Positions 36,122-47,747 of a stretch of 64,000 bases of DNA are shown piece after piece. Under the pieces are notes generated by a model. That model was given only the letters and a program-made list of their open reading frames with translations, did not search any database and was not told the DNA's origin. The position numbers were made by a program, and so were the translations under genes. Origin of the DNA: Saccharothrix longispora (GTDB taxonomy: Bacteria; Actinomycetota; Actinomycetes; Mycobacteriales; Pseudonocardiaceae); the NCBI RefSeq assembly GCF_030852425.1, contig NZ_NSDM01000011.1:248001-312000 (forward strand). Direction: 5' to 3'. Position 1 is the first letter of the stretch. Each line of letters opens with the position of its first letter.

Positions 36122-37284
36122 GCCACACCGCCCAGGAGACGGGCGCGCTGATCGGTGTCCACAGCGGCGGAAATTGTCGTCCAGGCGAGGGCGAGCGCCC
36201 CGTCGAGCACGGCTCGGTCGGCCGAAGCCGAGGCACAGGCGTTCGCGAACTCGATTTGGTGGTTCACCGCGTCTCCGCAGTCGATGGCGATGGTCGGGTG
36301 GATGGCCGGCAGCGCACGGGTGATGTTGCCCATGTCGGTGCTGCCGATCTTCTCCTTGAGCTCGTCTTCGGGGCTCATGGGATGCCGCCCCAGTTCCGTG
36401 ACCGCGCGCCGGTAGGCGTCCGCGAGCCACGGGTCGGGGGTCAGCTCGGCGTACACGGGCGAGACCTTGACGACCTCGTGCGTGCAGCCGGTGGCCAGGG
36501 CGCCGGCCTCGAAGCAGCGGTTGATCCGCTCCTCCAGCCTGCGCAGGGAGTCCATGTCGTCGGCCCGCAGGTCGAACATCGCCGAGGTCGCGGCGGGCAC
36601 CACGTTGGGGACGGTGCCCCCGCGGGTGACGATGCCGCTGACCATCTGGCCGGGTTCGAGGTGCTGGCGGGCCAGGCCGATGGCGACCTGGGCGACGGTG
36701 ATCGCGTCCGCCGCGTTCACGCCGAGGTGGGGCGCGGCGGCGGCGTGCGAGGGCTTGCCGGTGTAGTGGACCTCGACGTCGGTGATGGCGAGCGAGCGCG
36801 CGGCCACCGCCTCGTACGGGGCCGGGTGCACCATCATGGAGAACGCCACGTCGTCGAAGACCCCGCGTTCGAGCATCAGCACCTTGCCGCCGCCGACCTC
36901 CTCGGCGGGCGTGCCGATCACCCGGACCGTGATGCCGAGGACGTCGGCCAGGTCGCGCAGGGCGAGGGCGGCGCCGGTGGACGCGGCGGCGATGACGTTG
37001 TGCCCGCACGCGTGGCCGACCTCGGGCAGGGCGTCGTACTCGGCGCACAGGCCGAGGACCAGCTCGCCGGAGCCGAACGAGGCGGTGAACGCGGTCTCCA
37101 GGTCGGCGACGCCGCGCTCGACCTCGAAGCCTTCGGCGGCGAGCAGGTCGGCGACCTTGGCGGCGCTGCGGTGCTCCGCGAACGCCTGCTCGGGTTCCGC
37201 GTGGATGCTGCGGGACAGGTCCACCAGGGCGGTCGAGTACCGCTCGACGGCCGAGCGCGTGCTCATCGTGAAGTCGGTACTCAT
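36118..37284 (-). CDS. amiB1: M20-family amidohydrolase, AmiB1 / AbgB-like
   Basis: 388 aa. Features: L-C-A-E-Y-D-A-L-P, V-G-H-A-C-G-H-N (metal site), A-E-E-V-G-G-G-K and G-T-V-P-N-V-V-P, matching the p-aminobenzoyl-glutamate hydrolase subgroup. The ATG at 37284 is preferred; one at 37302 is possible, with no strong ribosome-binding site for either. First gene of the two-gene M20 operon; a palindrome about 100 bp upstream may regulate it. Confidence 0.82.
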   Translation of the reverse strand: MSTDFTMSTRSAVERYSTALVDLSRSIHAEPEQAFAEHRSAAKVADLLAAEGFEVERGVADLETAFTASFGSGELVLGLCAEYDALPEVGHACGHNVIAAASTGAALALRDLADVLGITVRVIGTPAEEVGGGKVLMLERGVFDDVAFSMMVHPAPYEAVAARSLAITDVEVHYTGKPSHAAAAPHLGVNAADAITVAQVAIGLARQHLEPGQMVSGIVTRGGTVPNVVPAATSAMFDLRADDMDSLRRLEERINRCFEAGALATGCTHEVVKVSPVYAELTPDPWLADAYRRAVTELGRHPMSPEDELKEKIGSTDMGNITRALPAIHPTIAIDCGDAVNHQIEFANACASASADRAVLDGALALAWTTISAAVDTDQRARLLGGVA

Positions 37285-37380
37285 TTCACATCCATCCTGC
37301 ATCAGGCCCGTGAGCCGCGACGCCCCTCACGCCGGTCAACCGGCAACCGGTCGCGGGGGTGCGCCAAGCGGTGCTCGAGT

Positions 37381-37395
37381 ATCGGTCGTACCGAT
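37381..37395. promoter_or_regulatory. Inverted repeat upstream of the M20 operon
   Basis: ATCGGT-CGT-ACCGAT, perfect 6-bp arms around 3 nt, in the 177-bp gap between amiB1 and the upstream small membrane protein. It has the form of a regulator binding site; no regulator is adjacent. Confidence 0.4.
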
Positions 37396-37461
37396 CAACT
37401 CTGCGCAGGCACTTCTACAGGGGGACCATATACCGACCGGCCCGTCCCAGTGAGTGGAACG

Positions 37462-37782
37462 CTATCCCTTCTTGCCCGCCCGCCACTTCGACCACCGCTT
37501 CTTGTTGCGCCAATACACGAGGGCGAACAAGAGCAGCGCGATACCGCCGAGCCACAACTTCTTGCGGGTGTCCGTCGACGGCGCGGGCTCCTGCGGCGCG
37601 TCGACGGCGGGACCCGGGCCCACCGTGGTGCCGGGCTGGAGCGTCTCGTTGCCCGGCGCGGGGGTGTCCGCGGGCTGCACGACGTGCCGGACCTGCGACG
37701 ACGGCGCGGCCGACGCTGTGCCCGACACGGTGAGAGCACCGGCCAGCACCACTAAGCACACCGCGAACGCAGATCGCCACAT
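37462..37782 (-). CDS. Small membrane protein with signal peptide and C-terminal TM
   Basis: 106 aa. Signal peptide ending A-S-A-A, a Pro-rich exposed segment, then one TM helix (L-G-G-I-A-L-L-L-F-A-L) and a basic tail K-K-R-W-S-K-W-R-A-G-K-K, as in small envelope anchor proteins. TAGGCT at 37791-37796 (minus strand) is 8 nt before the ATG at 37782, ruling out the ATG at 37791. Function unknown. Confidence 0.65.
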   Translation of the reverse strand: MWRSAFAVCLVVLAGALTVSGTASAAPSSQVRHVVQPADTPAPGNETLQPGTTVGPGPAVDAPQEPAPSTDTRKKLWLGGIALLLFALVYWRNKKRWSKWRAGKKG

Positions 37783-37897
37783 GGTTGCCAAGCCTAGTCA
37801 CCGCACAGTCCGGTTACCACTGCCCGTGGTCCGCCAAACCGGTGGGTCGTTCACGAAGCGTGTGTACTTGTACGCAGAAAGTGCACACCTTCAGGTC

Positions 37898-38884
37898 TTA
37901 TACGTCCCGGAACGCATCCAATATACGATCGGCGGCCAATGTGGGGGTCAGTTCGCCATCCCGCACCTGCCGCTCGACCTCGGGCACGATCGAGCGCACG
38001 GCCGGCGCCGACCGCAATCGCGTGAGCAGCCGGTCGTGCACCGTCGCCCACGTCCACTCGACCTGCTGGCGGCGGCGGCGCCCGGTCAGCTCGCCCGCGC
38101 CCTCCAGCGCCGCCCGGTGCGCGCCGACCTGCTCCCAGAGCGCCTCCAGGCCCGAGCCGTCCAGGCCGCTGCACGTCAGCACTGGCGGGTGCCACAGCGC
38201 GTCGGGCGGTCGCAGCAGCCGCAGCGCGCCCGCCAGCTCCCGGGCCGCCCTGCGGGCCTCGCCCTCGTGCGGGCCGTCCGCCTTGTTGACCGCGATGACG
38301 TCGGCGAGCTCCAGGACGCCCTTCTTGATGCCCTGGAGCTGGTCGCCGGTGCGCGCCAGCGCGAGGAAGAGGGAGCAGTCGGTCATGTTGGCCACCGCGA
38401 CCTCGGACTGCCCGACGCCGACGGTCTCGACCAGCACCACGTCGTGCCCCGCGGCCTCGACCAGCACGATCGACTCGCGGGTCGCGCGGGCCACGCCGCC
38501 GAGCGTGCCGGAGGTCGGCGAGGGCCGGATGAACGCCGCCGGGTCCACCGCGAGCCGCGCCATCCGCGTCTTGTCGCCCAGGATCGACCCGCCGGTCCGG
38601 GTGGACGACGGGTCGACGGCCAGCACGGCCACCCGGTGCCCGAGCCCGGTCAGCATCGTCCCGAACGCGTCGATGAACGTCGACTTGCCGACGCCGGGCA
38701 CGCCGGTGATGCCGATCCGGTGCGCGTTGCCCGCGTGCGGCAGCAGTTCGACCAGCAGCTCCTGCGCCGCCGCCCGGTGGTCGGGCCTGGTCGACTCGAC
38801 CAGCGTGATCGCCCGTGCGAGGGTGCCGCGGTCGCCGGCGAGCACGCCCTTCGCGTACTCGCCGACGTCGAGCCGCCTAGGCAT
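37898..38884 (-). CDS. meaB: Methylmalonyl-CoA mutase-associated GTPase MeaB
   Basis: 328 aa. G3E GTPase with P-loop G-V-P-G-V-G-K-S-T at 61-69, [24 protein letters not shown] and base motif N-K-A-D. It gates cobalamin loading and protects methylmalonyl-CoA mutase from inactivation. It overlaps mutB by 8 bp as the last gene of the mutA-mutB-meaB operon. Confidence 0.93.
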   Translation of the reverse strand: MPRRLDVGEYAKGVLAGDRGTLARAITLVESTRPDHRAAAQELLVELLPHAGNAHRIGITGVPGVGKSTFIDAFGTMLTGLGHRVAVLAVDPSSTRTGGSILGDKTRMARLAVDPAAFIRPSPTSGTLGGVARATRESIVLVEAAGHDVVLVETVGVGQSEVAVANMTDCSLFLALARTGDQLQGIKKGVLELADVIAVNKADGPHEGEARRAARELAGALRLLRPPDALWHPPVLTCSGLDGSGLEALWEQVGAHRAALEGAGELTGRRRRQQVEWTWATVHDRLLTRLRSAPAVRSIVPEVERQVRDGELTPTLAADRILDAFRDV

Positions 38885-41063
38885 CGGCGGGCTGCTCGTG
38901 GCCCAACCGGTCGGCGAGCTTGCGCAGCAGGTCGCCCGCGGCGTCCGCGATGACCGTGCCGGGCGGGAAGATCGCCGCCGCCCCGGCCTGGCGCAGCGCG
39001 TCGAAGTCCTGCTGCGGGATCACGCCGCCGACCACGATCATGATGTCCTCGCGCCCCAGCTCCGCCAGCGCCTCCCGCAGCGCGGGCACCAGGGTGAGGT
39101 GGCCCGCGGCCAGCGACGAGACGCCGACGATGTGCACGTCGGCCTCGACCGCCTGGCGGGCGACCTCGTCCGGGGTCTGGAACAGCGGGCCGACGTCCAC
39201 GTCGAAGCCCAGGTCGGCGAACGCGGTCGCGATCACCTTCTGGCCGCGGTCGTGGCCGTCCTGGCCCATCTTGGCGACCAGGATGCGCGGCCGGCGGCCC
39301 TCCTCCTCGGCGAAGCGCTCGACCACCTCGCGGGTGGCGTCCAGGTTCGACACGGAACCCGCCTCCTGCCGGTAGACGCCGGTGATGGTGCGGATCTGCG
39401 CGGAGTGGCGGCCCCACACGCGGCCCAGGGCCTCGGAGATCTCGCCGACGGTGGCCTTGGCGCGGGCCGCGACGATGGCCAGCTCCAGCAGGTTGCCGTC
39501 CCCGCCGGCCGCCGCGGTCAGGGCGTCCAGGGCGCCGTCCACGGCCGCCTGGTCGCGCTCGGAGCGCAGCCGCGCCAGCTTGGCGAGCTGCTGGGCGCGC
39601 ACCCCGGCGTTGTCGACCTTGAGCACCTCGATCTTCTCGTCGACCTCGACCTGGTACTTGTTCACGCCGATCACCGGCTGCCGCCCGGAGTCGATGCGGG
39701 CCTGCGTGCGGGCCGCCGCCTCCTCGATGCGCAGCTTCGGGATGCCCGCGTCGATGGCCTTGGCCATGCCGCCGGCGGCCTCGACCTCGGTGATGTGCGC
39801 CCACGCCCGGTGCGCGAGGTCGTGCGTCAGGCGCTCGACGAACGCGCTGCCGCCCCACGGGTCGATCACGCGGGTGGTGCCGGACTCCTGCTGGAGCAGC
39901 AGCTGGGTGTTGCGGGCGATGCGCGCGGAGAAGTCCGTGGGCAGGGCCAGCGCCTCGTCCAGCGCGTTGGTGTGCAGCGACTGCGTGTGCCCCTGGGTCG
40001 CGGCCATCGCCTCGACGCACGTGCGGGTCACGTTGTTGAACACGTCCTGCGCGGTCAGCGACCAGCCGGACGTCTGGCAGTGCGTGCGCAGGGACAGCGA
40101 CTTGGGGTTCTCCGGGGCGAAGCCCTTCACCAGCTTGGCCCACAGCAGGCGGGCGGCCCGCAGCTTGGCGACCTCCATGAAGAAGTTCATGCCGATCGCC
40201 CAGAAGAACGACAGCCGCGGCGCGAACGCGTCCACGTCGAGGCCCGCGTCCCGGCCCGCGCGCAGGTACTCCACGCCGTCCGCCAGCGTGTACGCCAGCT
40301 CCAGGTCGGCCGTCGCGCCGGCCTCCTGCATGTGGTAGCCGGAGATGGAGATCGAGTTGAACTTCGGCATCCGCCGCGAGGTGTACGAGAAGATGTCGGA
40401 GATGATCCGCATCGACGGCTGCGGCGGGTAGATGTAGGTGTTGCGGACCATGAACTCCTTGAGGATGTCGTTCTGGATGGTCCCCGCGAGGAGTTCCGGC
40501 GCCACCCCCTGCTCCTCGGCCGCGACGACGTAGAGCGCGAGGACCGGCAGCACGGCGCCGTTCATGGTCATGGACACGCTCATCCTGTCCAGGGGGATGC
40601 CCTCGAACAGCTGCCGCATGTCGTAGATCGAGTCGATCGCCACGCCCGCCATGCCCACGTCGCCGGCCACGCGCGGGTGGTCGGAGTCGTAGCCGCGGTG
40701 CGTGGCCAGGTCGAACGCGACGGACAGGCCCTTCTGGCCGGCCGCGAGGTTGCGGCGGTAGAAGGCGTTCGACTCCTCGGCGGTGGAGAACCCGGCGTAC
40801 TGCCGGATGGTCCACGGCTGGTTGACGTACATGGTCGGGTACGGGCCGCGCAGGAACGGCGCGATGCCCGGGTAGGTGCCCAGGAAGTCCAGTCCCTCGG
40901 TGTCGGCCCCGCTGTAGACGGGTTTGACGCCGATGCCCTCCGGCGTCTCCCACGCGAGCGCGTCGGCGCCCTTGCCGGTCGCCTCCTGGAGCGCCTGCTG
41001 CCACTCGGCGGCGGTCGACGGCGTCGGCTCCCCGAGGTCGACGTCGGCGAAGTTCGGGATCAT
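38877..41063 (-). CDS. mutB: Methylmalonyl-CoA mutase large subunit
   Basis: 728 aa. It converts methylmalonyl-CoA to succinyl-CoA with adenosylcobalamin. The N-terminal TIM barrel has R-G-P-Y-P-T-M-Y and [12 protein letters not shown]; the C-terminal B12 domain has G-Q-D-G-H-D-R-G with the lower-ligand His. The ATG overlaps the mutA stop. Its substrate would come from AccA3-AccD5-AccE5, completing propionate use in this window (an epimerase is not in the window). Confidence 0.96.
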   Translation of the reverse strand: MIPNFADVDLGEPTPSTAAEWQQALQEATGKGADALAWETPEGIGVKPVYSGADTEGLDFLGTYPGIAPFLRGPYPTMYVNQPWTIRQYAGFSTAEESNAFYRRNLAAGQKGLSVAFDLATHRGYDSDHPRVAGDVGMAGVAIDSIYDMRQLFEGIPLDRMSVSMTMNGAVLPVLALYVVAAEEQGVAPELLAGTIQNDILKEFMVRNTYIYPPQPSMRIISDIFSYTSRRMPKFNSISISGYHMQEAGATADLELAYTLADGVEYLRAGRDAGLDVDAFAPRLSFFWAIGMNFFMEVAKLRAARLLWAKLVKGFAPENPKSLSLRTHCQTSGWSLTAQDVFNNVTRTCVEAMAATQGHTQSLHTNALDEALALPTDFSARIARNTQLLLQQESGTTRVIDPWGGSAFVERLTHDLAHRAWAHITEVEAAGGMAKAIDAGIPKLRIEEAAARTQARIDSGRQPVIGVNKYQVEVDEKIEVLKVDNAGVRAQQLAKLARLRSERDQAAVDGALDALTAAAGGDGNLLELAIVAARAKATVGEISEALGRVWGRHSAQIRTITGVYRQEAGSVSNLDATREVVERFAEEEGRRPRILVAKMGQDGHDRGQKVIATAFADLGFDVDVGPLFQTPDEVARQAVEADVHIVGVSSLAAGHLTLVPALREALAELGREDIMIVVGGVIPQQDFDALRQAGAAAIFPPGTVIADAAGDLLRKLADRLGHEQPADA

Positions 41064-42865
41064 CGCTGCACTCCGAGGAGGTCGAAGGTGCGCTCCAGGA
41101 CGTCGAGCGCCTTGCACCCGGTGAAGACGTGCTCGTCGATCGACGCGTCGGACGCCCTGCCGGCCAGCAGGACCCGTTCGGCGCCCGCCTCGCGCAGCGC
41201 GTCGGCGACGGGCGCGGCCAGTTCGGCGTAGCCCTTGTCGCTGCCGCACAGGCAGGCGACGCGGGCGCCGCTGGCGCGGAACGCCGCGACGACGTCGTCC
41301 GCGGTCCTCGTCGGGCCGGCGCTCGGCGTCTCGATACCGCCCGCCTGGAACAGGTTGGCCGCGAACGTGGCGCGCGCGGTGTGCGCGGCGACCGGGCCGA
41401 GCGTGGCCAGGAAGACCTTGGGCCGCTCGGGGGCCGCGTCGGCGGCGTCGCGCAGCGCCTCGTACTCCTGGGCGTAGCGGACGCGCGGCAGGCCGCCCGC
41501 CCGCTCCCCCGGACCAGGCTCCCCGGCACCCGGCTCCCCGGGCGCGGGCGGGCGCACGACGGGCCGCTCGGCCGGGTCCGGGAACTCGCTGACGCCGGTG
41601 ATGGCGTCGGTGCGGTCGGCCAGGTTCTCCCGCCGCTTCGCCCACGTCTCCGCGATCTCGCCCGCGACCAGGTCGAACGCCTTCGGCAGGCCGCCCGCGG
41701 CCTCGATGCGGCGGAACCAGTCCCAGGCGGCGCGCGCCAGGTCGTCGGTCAGCTTCTCCACGTACCAGGAGCCGCCCGCCGGGTCGATCACGCCCGCCAG
41801 CTTCGACTCCTCCAGCAGCAGCGACTGCGTGTTGCGCGCGACGCGCCGGGAGAAGTCGTCGGCCAGGCCGATGGCCGCGTCGAACGGCAGCACGGTCACC
41901 GCGTCCGCGCCGCCCAGGCCCGCGCCGAAGCACGCCACGGTGGTGCGCAGCATGTTCACCCACGGGTCGCGGCGGGTCATCATCGCGGGCGAGGTCACCG
42001 CGTGCTGGAGCTGCGGGGCGGGTGCGCCGGAGACCTCGGTGACCCGCGCCCACAGCCGCCGGGCGGCGCGGAACTTCGCGATGGTGAGGAACTGGTCGGC
42101 GGTGGCCGCGTACCGGAACTCCAGCAGCCGCACGGCCTCGGCCGCGGTCAGGCCCGCCTCGGTGAGGTGCCGCAGGTACGCCACACCGGTCGCGAGGGAC
42201 GCGCCCAGCTCCTGGGCGTCGGACCCGCCCGCCTCGTGGAACGGCAGGCCGTCCACGACGACGAGGCGCAGCTCGGGGAACCCGCGGGCCTTGCCGAGCA
42301 GGTCGGTGAGGGCGGCCAGGTCGGCGGGCTGCCCGGTGCGTGCCCGCACGCCCAGCGGGTCCGCGCCCACGTTGCCGCGCACCTGGCTCGGCAGCACGGG
42401 CCGCTGGTCCCAGACCCGGAGCATGGCGCGCCCGGCGGCGAGGAAGTCCGCGCCGCCGTCGACGACCACGGGCGCCAGGTCGAGGTAGACGTCGGCGAGC
42501 ACGTCGTCGTACGAGGCGGGGTCGAGGCCCTTGAGCCACAGCGACGTGACGCCGTTCTCCAGGTCCGCCGTCACCGCGTCCCGGTCGGCGACCCGGTGCT
42601 GCTGGCGGACGTCCCAGCCGTCGACCGAGCCCTGCGGCCGGCCGCCCCTGGTGAAGGGGGGCAGGCCGGGGAACCCGGCGGCCGGGGCCTCGTCGGCGGC
42701 GGTGTAGAGCGGCTGCACGTCGATGCCGTCGTAGGTGGTGGTGACCAGCGACCCGAAGTCGGCGCCCGACTTGCGGAGCACGCCGCGCACGAGGTCGAGC
42801 CACGCCTCCCGGGCGGGGGTGGGGAACTCGGCGGCCAGCGCCAACTCGCCTGACGGTTCCATCAT
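41060..42865 (-). CDS. mutA: Methylmalonyl-CoA mutase small subunit
   Basis: 601 aa. Homologous to MutB but with no D-x-H-x-x-G cobalamin motif, so it is the non-catalytic partner. Barrel motifs such as L-W-A-R-V-T-E-V and [11 protein letters not shown] are present. The start may be the ATG at 42865 or 42862, with a GGAG ribosome-binding site upstream. First gene of the operon, divergent from the kinase gene. Confidence 0.93.
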   Translation of the reverse strand: MMEPSGELALAAEFPTPAREAWLDLVRGVLRKSGADFGSLVTTTYDGIDVQPLYTAADEAPAAGFPGLPPFTRGGRPQGSVDGWDVRQQHRVADRDAVTADLENGVTSLWLKGLDPASYDDVLADVYLDLAPVVVDGGADFLAAGRAMLRVWDQRPVLPSQVRGNVGADPLGVRARTGQPADLAALTDLLGKARGFPELRLVVVDGLPFHEAGGSDAQELGASLATGVAYLRHLTEAGLTAAEAVRLLEFRYAATADQFLTIAKFRAARRLWARVTEVSGAPAPQLQHAVTSPAMMTRRDPWVNMLRTTVACFGAGLGGADAVTVLPFDAAIGLADDFSRRVARNTQSLLLEESKLAGVIDPAGGSWYVEKLTDDLARAAWDWFRRIEAAGGLPKAFDLVAGEIAETWAKRRENLADRTDAITGVSEFPDPAERPVVRPPAPGEPGAGEPGPGERAGGLPRVRYAQEYEALRDAADAAPERPKVFLATLGPVAAHTARATFAANLFQAGGIETPSAGPTRTADDVVAAFRASGARVACLCGSDKGYAELAAPVADALREAGAERVLLAGRASDASIDEHVFTGCKALDVLERTFDLLGVQR

Positions 42866-42964
42866 GCTCCGCAGTGTTACTCACCAGTAGTACGACGGCT
42901 ATGTGAGGTTCACCGCCGTGAACGATGCAGACGCCAGTCTTCCACGTTGGGGAATGATGGCCCA

Positions 42965-44659
42965 GTGGAGGAAGAACAGGGGTCGGCCGGGGGCGACCGC
43001 CTGATCGCGGGGCGCTACCGTCTCCGGCACGTCCTGGGCCGGGGGTCGATGGGCACGGTCTGGGCGGCGCACGACGAGGTGCTGCGCCGCGACGTGGCCG
43101 TCAAGGAGATCCTCCGCCCCGCGGAGGCGTCGGACGGCGAGGCGGCGCTGCTGCGCGAGCGGACGTTGCGGGAGGCCCGCTCGGCCGCGGCGCTGGCGCA
43201 CCCGAACCTGGTGACGCTCTACGACGTCGCCCAGGTCGACGGCGACCCCTACGTCGTCATGGAACTGGTCGTCTCGTCCTCCCTGGCCGAGATCGTGCGG
43301 CAGCGCGGACCGCTCACCGACGCGCAGGGCGCGGTCGTCGCGGACGCCGTCGCCGCGGGCCTGGAGGCCGCGCACCGGGCGGGCATCACGCACCGGGACG
43401 TGAAGCCCGGCAACGTGCTGGTCGCCGACGACGGCCGGGTGAAGCTGACCGATTTCGGGATCGCCCGCAACGTCGCCGAGGCGACGCTCACCAGCCGGGG
43501 CATCACGCTCGGCACACCCGCCTACATCGCGCCCGAGGTGGCCGCGGGCGAGGCGGTGTCGCCGGTCGCCGACCAGTGGTCGCTCGGCGCGACCCTGTTC
43601 CACGCGATGACCGGCCGGCAGCCGTACGAGGGCGCGAACGTGCTCCAGACGATCAACCAGGTCGTCGAGGGCGACGTGCCGTCCGCGACGGCGTGCGGCG
43701 CGCTGGCGCCGGTGGTGACCGGCCTGATGACGAAGGACCCGGCCGAGCGGATGCCGCTGGCCGAGGTGCGCCGCCTGGTGCGCCCCCTGTTGCCGGACCC
43801 CGGGACGGACGTGTTCCCGGCCGGCGCGGAGACCCGACCGGTCGTGCGGGTGGTGCGCCCGCCGCTGGTGAAGCCGAGGATCGCGCCGGACACGCCACTG
43901 GCCGACGACCCCGGCCCCCTGCCGTTCCCGGTGCACCCCACCGCGACCCGCTCGCCGAGCCGGTCGCGCCCCCTGACGTCGGTGCTGGTGGCGCTGGGCG
44001 CCGCGGTGCTGTTCGCGATCGGTGGCGCCTCGGGCTTCGCGCTGACCCGGACCGTGGCCGGCGCCCCGCTGCTGCCCCCGCCCGCGGACACCGGGACGCC
44101 GTCCCTGCCCGCGATCACCGAGCCCCCGTCGTTCGTCCCGACCACCGCCTCGGCCGCGTCGGCGAAGGGCGAGCAGGGCGCCGGCTTCACCATCGACGTC
44201 GGCCCGGACTGGACGAGCTTCCTGGAGCAGCGGACCAACGAGGGCCTGGCGCCGGGCACCGTCGTGCACCTGGTCGCGCCCGGCGGGGTGCGCGAGGTGA
44301 CGGTGCAGCGCTTCCCGGACTACTACCCGGCGCACGACGTCGGCGACTACATCGCCTTCATCCGGGCGAAGTGGGGCGAGGACTACTTCTACGAGACGCC
44401 GGCGGAGCCCACCGACGTCCTCCCGCCGGGCGGCCCCGAGCGGGGGGTCGGCTACAGCTACCGCACGGCCGAGCGCGCCACGGTCCGGTCGCGCGCGGGC
44501 GCCCCGGCGCCACCCGACCTGCGCCGCACCCACTACTCCCGCGTCCTGCCGCGCGGGGCCGACCTGTGGGTGGTGGAGGTCGTGGTGCCGACGGAGCAGG
44601 AGGCGACGGGGCGGGACCTGTTCACGACGATCGCGCCGACGCTCGTGGTGACCGGCTAG
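42965..44659 (+). CDS. PknB-type Ser/Thr protein kinase with extracytoplasmic domain
   Basis: 564 aa from the GTG at 42965; a TTG at 42947 would add six residues. Kinase domain about 15-275: G-R-G-S-M-G, ATP-binding K47, catalytic [12 protein letters not shown] and A-P-E. After a Pro-rich juxtamembrane segment, one TM helix ([11 protein letters not shown]) leads to about 210 exported residues with I-D-V-G-P-D-W and D-Y-Y-P-A-H-D, a domain seen in other actinobacterial kinases. No PASTA repeats, so it is not the cell-wall sensor PknB itself. Confidence 0.88.
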   Translation: MEEEQGSAGGDRLIAGRYRLRHVLGRGSMGTVWAAHDEVLRRDVAVKEILRPAEASDGEAALLRERTLREARSAAALAHPNLVTLYDVAQVDGDPYVVMELVVSSSLAEIVRQRGPLTDAQGAVVADAVAAGLEAAHRAGITHRDVKPGNVLVADDGRVKLTDFGIARNVAEATLTSRGITLGTPAYIAPEVAAGEAVSPVADQWSLGATLFHAMTGRQPYEGANVLQTINQVVEGDVPSATACGALAPVVTGLMTKDPAERMPLAEVRRLVRPLLPDPGTDVFPAGAETRPVVRVVRPPLVKPRIAPDTPLADDPGPLPFPVHPTATRSPSRSRPLTSVLVALGAAVLFAIGGASGFALTRTVAGAPLLPPPADTGTPSLPAITEPPSFVPTTASAASAKGEQGAGFTIDVGPDWTSFLEQRTNEGLAPGTVVHLVAPGGVREVTVQRFPDYYPAHDVGDYIAFIRAKWGEDYFYETPAEPTDVLPPGGPERGVGYSYRTAERATVRSRAGAPAPPDLRRTHYSRVLPRGADLWVVEVVVPTEQEATGRDLFTTIAPTLVVTG

Positions 44660-44705
44660 CCGGCTCGCGGGCAGCGGCCGGGAGCGGCGGTTAGGCTGCC
44701 GTGCC

Positions 44706-45536
44706 GTGACCGCCATCAGTGAGAACACCACACCGGAGGCCCTGGCCACGGAGGCCGCCCAGGCGCTGGCCGAGCGGACCGGGGTGGGCAAGCACGACAT
44801 CGCCGTCGTCCTCGGCTCGGGTTGGCGCCCGGCCGCCGACCTGATCGGGGAACCCGCCGCCGAGGTGCCGATGGCCGAACTGCCCGGCTTCGCGGCGCCC
44901 ACCGCCGTCGGGCACGGCGGGACGCTGCGGTCGGTGCCGGTCGGCGACAAGAACGTGCTGGTCATGCTCGGTCGGACGCACGGGTACGAGGGCAAGGGCG
45001 TGGAGCGGGTCGTGCACGGCGTGCGCACCGCCGCCGCGGCCGGGGTGCGCGCGGTCGTCCTGACCAACGCCGCCGGCGGCCTGCGGCAGGGCATGTCGGT
45101 CGGGCAGCCCGTGCTGATCAGCGACCACCTGAACCTCACCGCGTCGTCGCCGCTGGTCGGGGCGCGGTTCGTGGACCTGACCGACCTGTACTCGCCGCGG
45201 CTGCGCGACCTCGCCCGGCGGATCGACCCGTCGCTGGAGGAGGGCGTCTACGCGGGCCTGCCCGGTCCGCACTTCGAGACGCCCGCCGAGATCCGGATGC
45301 TGCGCACCATGGGCGCCGACCTGGTCGGCATGTCCACCGTGCTGGAGGCCATCGCGGCCCGCGCCGAGGGCGTCGAGGTGTTCGGGCTGTCCCTGGTCAC
45401 GAACCTCGCCGCGGGCATCACGGGCGAACCGCTCAACCACCAGGAGGTGCTGGAGGCCGGGCAGGCCGCCGCCAGCCGGATGGGCGCGCTCCTGCGCGAC
45501 CTGGTGACCCGCGCGGACCTGGTGGCGCGGGCATGA
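44706..45536 (+). CDS. punA: Purine nucleoside phosphorylase
   Basis: 276 aa. Trimeric PNP motifs: V-V-L-G-S-G-W at the phosphate site, [14 protein letters not shown] and M-S-T-V-L-E-A-I. It splits purine (deoxy)nucleosides to base and (deoxy)ribose-1-phosphate. TAGGCT (44692-44697) is 8 nt before the GTG. It overlaps pmmB by 4 bp, the same pair as mycobacterial deoD-pmmB. Confidence 0.92.
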   Translation: MTAISENTTPEALATEAAQALAERTGVGKHDIAVVLGSGWRPAADLIGEPAAEVPMAELPGFAAPTAVGHGGTLRSVPVGDKNVLVMLGRTHGYEGKGVERVVHGVRTAAAAGVRAVVLTNAAGGLRQGMSVGQPVLISDHLNLTASSPLVGARFVDLTDLYSPRLRDLARRIDPSLEEGVYAGLPGPHFETPAEIRMLRTMGADLVGMSTVLEAIAARAEGVEVFGLSLVTNLAAGITGEPLNHQEVLEAGQAAASRMGALLRDLVTRADLVARA

Positions 45537-47149
45537 GCCTGGCACCGGCGTCGCGCGACGCCGCGTTCCGGTGGATCGCGGACGACCCCGACCCGGCCAC
45601 CCGCGCCGAGCTCCAGGGCGTGCTGGCGCGGGCCATGGGCGGCGACCCGGTGGCGGTCGACGAGCTGGCCGACCGGATGAACGGGCCGCTCACGTTCGGC
45701 ACCGCCGGGCTGCGCGGCCCCGTGCGCGCCGGGCCCAACGGCATGAACCGGGCCGTCGTCGTGCGCACCACGGCCGGGCTGGCCGCGTGGCTCGCGGCGA
45801 ACGGGCACACCGGCACGGTGTTCGTCGGCCGCGACGCCCGGCACGGCTCGGAGGACTTCGCCGCCGCGGCGGCCGGGGTGCTGGCCGCCGCCGGTTTCGA
45901 CGTGCGCGCGCTCCCCCGGCCGCTGCCGACGCCGGTCCTCGCGTTCCTGGTCAAGCGGCACGGCGCGGTGGCGGGCGTGCAGATCACCGCCTCGCACAAC
46001 CCGCCCGCCGACAACGGCTACAAGCTGTACCTGGCGGGCGGCGGGCAGATCGTGCCGCCGGAGGACCGGGAGATCGAGGCCGCGATCCGCGCGGTGCCCG
46101 CGGCGGTGTCCGTGCCGCTGGCGGAGTCGTGGGGGACCGTGACCGACGCCGAGGTGGACGAGTACCTGGAGCGGGTCGCGTCACTGCCCCGCGGCACGGC
46201 GCGCGACCTGCGGGTGGTGTTGACGCCGATGCACGGCGTGGGCGGCGCGACGGCCGTGGACGCGTTGCGGCGGGCCGGGTTCACCGACGTGCGGGTCGTG
46301 CGCGAGCAGGCCGTGCCGGACGCGGACTTCCCCACCGTGGCGTTCCCCAACCCGGAGGAGCCGGGTGCGGCGGACCGCCTGCTCGCGCTCGCCGCGGAGG
46401 TCGACGCGGACCTGGCGATCGCGCTCGACCCGGACGCCGACCGGTGCGCGCTGGGCGTGCGGGAGCGCGACGGGTCGTGGCGGATGCTGCGCGGCGACGA
46501 GACCGGCGTGCTGCTCGGTTCGCTCGTCCTGTCCACGGTGGACCGGCCGGACCCGCTGGTGGCCACGACGATCGTGTCGTCGTCGCTGCTGGGGTCCGTC
46601 GCGGCGGCGCACGGCGCCCGGTACGCCGAGACGCTCACCGGGTTCAAGTGGCTGGTCCGCGCGGGCGAGGGGCTGGTGTTCGCCTACGAGGAGGCGCTGG
46701 GCACCTGCGTCGACCCGGACGCGGTGAACGACAAGGACGGCATCTCGGCGGCCGTCCTCGCGTGCGACCTGGCGGCGGGCCTGAAGGCGTCCGGACGCGA
46801 CCTGCTCGACGCGCTCGACCAGCTCGCCGTCGACCACGGCCTGCACCTGACCGACCAGGTGTCGCTGCGGTTCACCGACCTGTCGCTGATCGGGTCGCTG
46901 ATGGCGCGGCTGCGCGCCGAGCCGCCGGCCGGTTTCGCCTTCGAGGACCTGCTGCCGCGGGCCGACGTGGTGCGGCTGACGGCCGAGGGCGTGCGGGTCG
47001 TCGTGCGGCCGTCCGGCACCGAGCCGAAGCTGAAGGCGTACCTGGAGGTCGTCGAACCCGTGTCGGACGACCTGCCGGCGGCCCGCGAACGCGCCACGAC
47101 CCGGCTGGCCGAGCTGCGCGCCCGCGTGTCGGAACTGCTCGCGACCTGA
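45533..47149 (+). CDS. pmmB: Phospho-sugar mutase (phosphomannomutase/phosphopentomutase type)
   Basis: 538 aa. Active-site [13 protein letters not shown] with the phosphoserine, metal loop D-P-D-A-D-R, sugar-binding E-E-A-L-G and phosphate-binding R-P-S-G-T-E-P. Coupling to PNP suggests it isomerises ribose- or deoxyribose-1-phosphate; the family name from mycobacteria is PmmB. Confidence 0.9.
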   Translation: MSLAPASRDAAFRWIADDPDPATRAELQGVLARAMGGDPVAVDELADRMNGPLTFGTAGLRGPVRAGPNGMNRAVVVRTTAGLAAWLAANGHTGTVFVGRDARHGSEDFAAAAAGVLAAAGFDVRALPRPLPTPVLAFLVKRHGAVAGVQITASHNPPADNGYKLYLAGGGQIVPPEDREIEAAIRAVPAAVSVPLAESWGTVTDAEVDEYLERVASLPRGTARDLRVVLTPMHGVGGATAVDALRRAGFTDVRVVREQAVPDADFPTVAFPNPEEPGAADRLLALAAEVDADLAIALDPDADRCALGVRERDGSWRMLRGDETGVLLGSLVLSTVDRPDPLVATTIVSSSLLGSVAAAHGARYAETLTGFKWLVRAGEGLVFAYEEALGTCVDPDAVNDKDGISAAVLACDLAAGLKASGRDLLDALDQLAVDHGLHLTDQVSLRFTDLSLIGSLMARLRAEPPAGFAFEDLLPRADVVRLTAEGVRVVVRPSGTEPKLKAYLEVVEPVSDDLPAARERATTRLAELRARVSELLAT

Positions 47150-47167
47150 GCGGCGCCCGGGACCCGA

Positions 47168-47500
47168 CTAGGACATGATCGCGATCACCAGGCACAGCAC
47201 GGCGACCGCGAGCGCACCGCCCGCCACCAGGTACGGCCGCCTGGTCGGCGGGCTCACGCGGTTCGGCCGGTTCTCGGTGATGGCGGCGATCGAGATGCGC
47301 CCGGCGACGTAGCCCGCGGTGCACAGCGCGACGCCGACCGCCAGGATCATCGTGTTGACCTCCCACGGGCTGTGGTCGACGCCCGGCCACAGCGAGATCG
47401 CGACCAGCGGCAGGCCGATCAGGACGAGCGAGAGGCCGACGCCGCCGCCCCAGGCGATCCTGCGGTTGCGCTCCATCGTGGCGATGCTGCGAGTTTCCAT
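47168..47500 (-). CDS. Small membrane protein of unknown function
   Basis: 110 aa with three hydrophobic helices. The ATG at 47500 has a good GGGAGG ribosome-binding site. No family recognised. It lies 18 bp from the convergent pmmB stop. The 247-bp gap upstream (47501-47747) contains a TTTAAT box for this gene and no other gene. Confidence 0.65.
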   Translation of the reverse strand: METRSIATMERNRRIAWGGGVGLSLVLIGLPLVAISLWPGVDHSPWEVNTMILAVGVALCTAGYVAGRISIAAITENRPNRVSPPTRRPYLVAGGALAVAVLCLVIAIMS

Positions 47501-47747
47501 GACTCCCTCCCGGTCACCATTAAAGACGCGCGGGGGCCGCGCCGGTTCCCCGCGACAGATGTCGATCATGCACCAGGGCGGGTCGACGACGGCCGGTGGG
47601 ACATCCCCGACCTCCAGCCGACCACACCTCGCCGCCCGCCGCACCACCGCGGGGTCCCCGGTCGACCGCACAGGCGGTCACCACTCCCGACGAATCCGGG
47701 CAGCACCGCGATTGCGCGCGGGACCGCTCCACGGCACCCTCGGCGGG

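Noticed and set aside
34859-37048. Single 729-codon fused M20 protein
   Set aside because: The upstream part is an out-of-frame shadow of amiB1; the true amiA1 starts at 36121 with an ATGA overlap.
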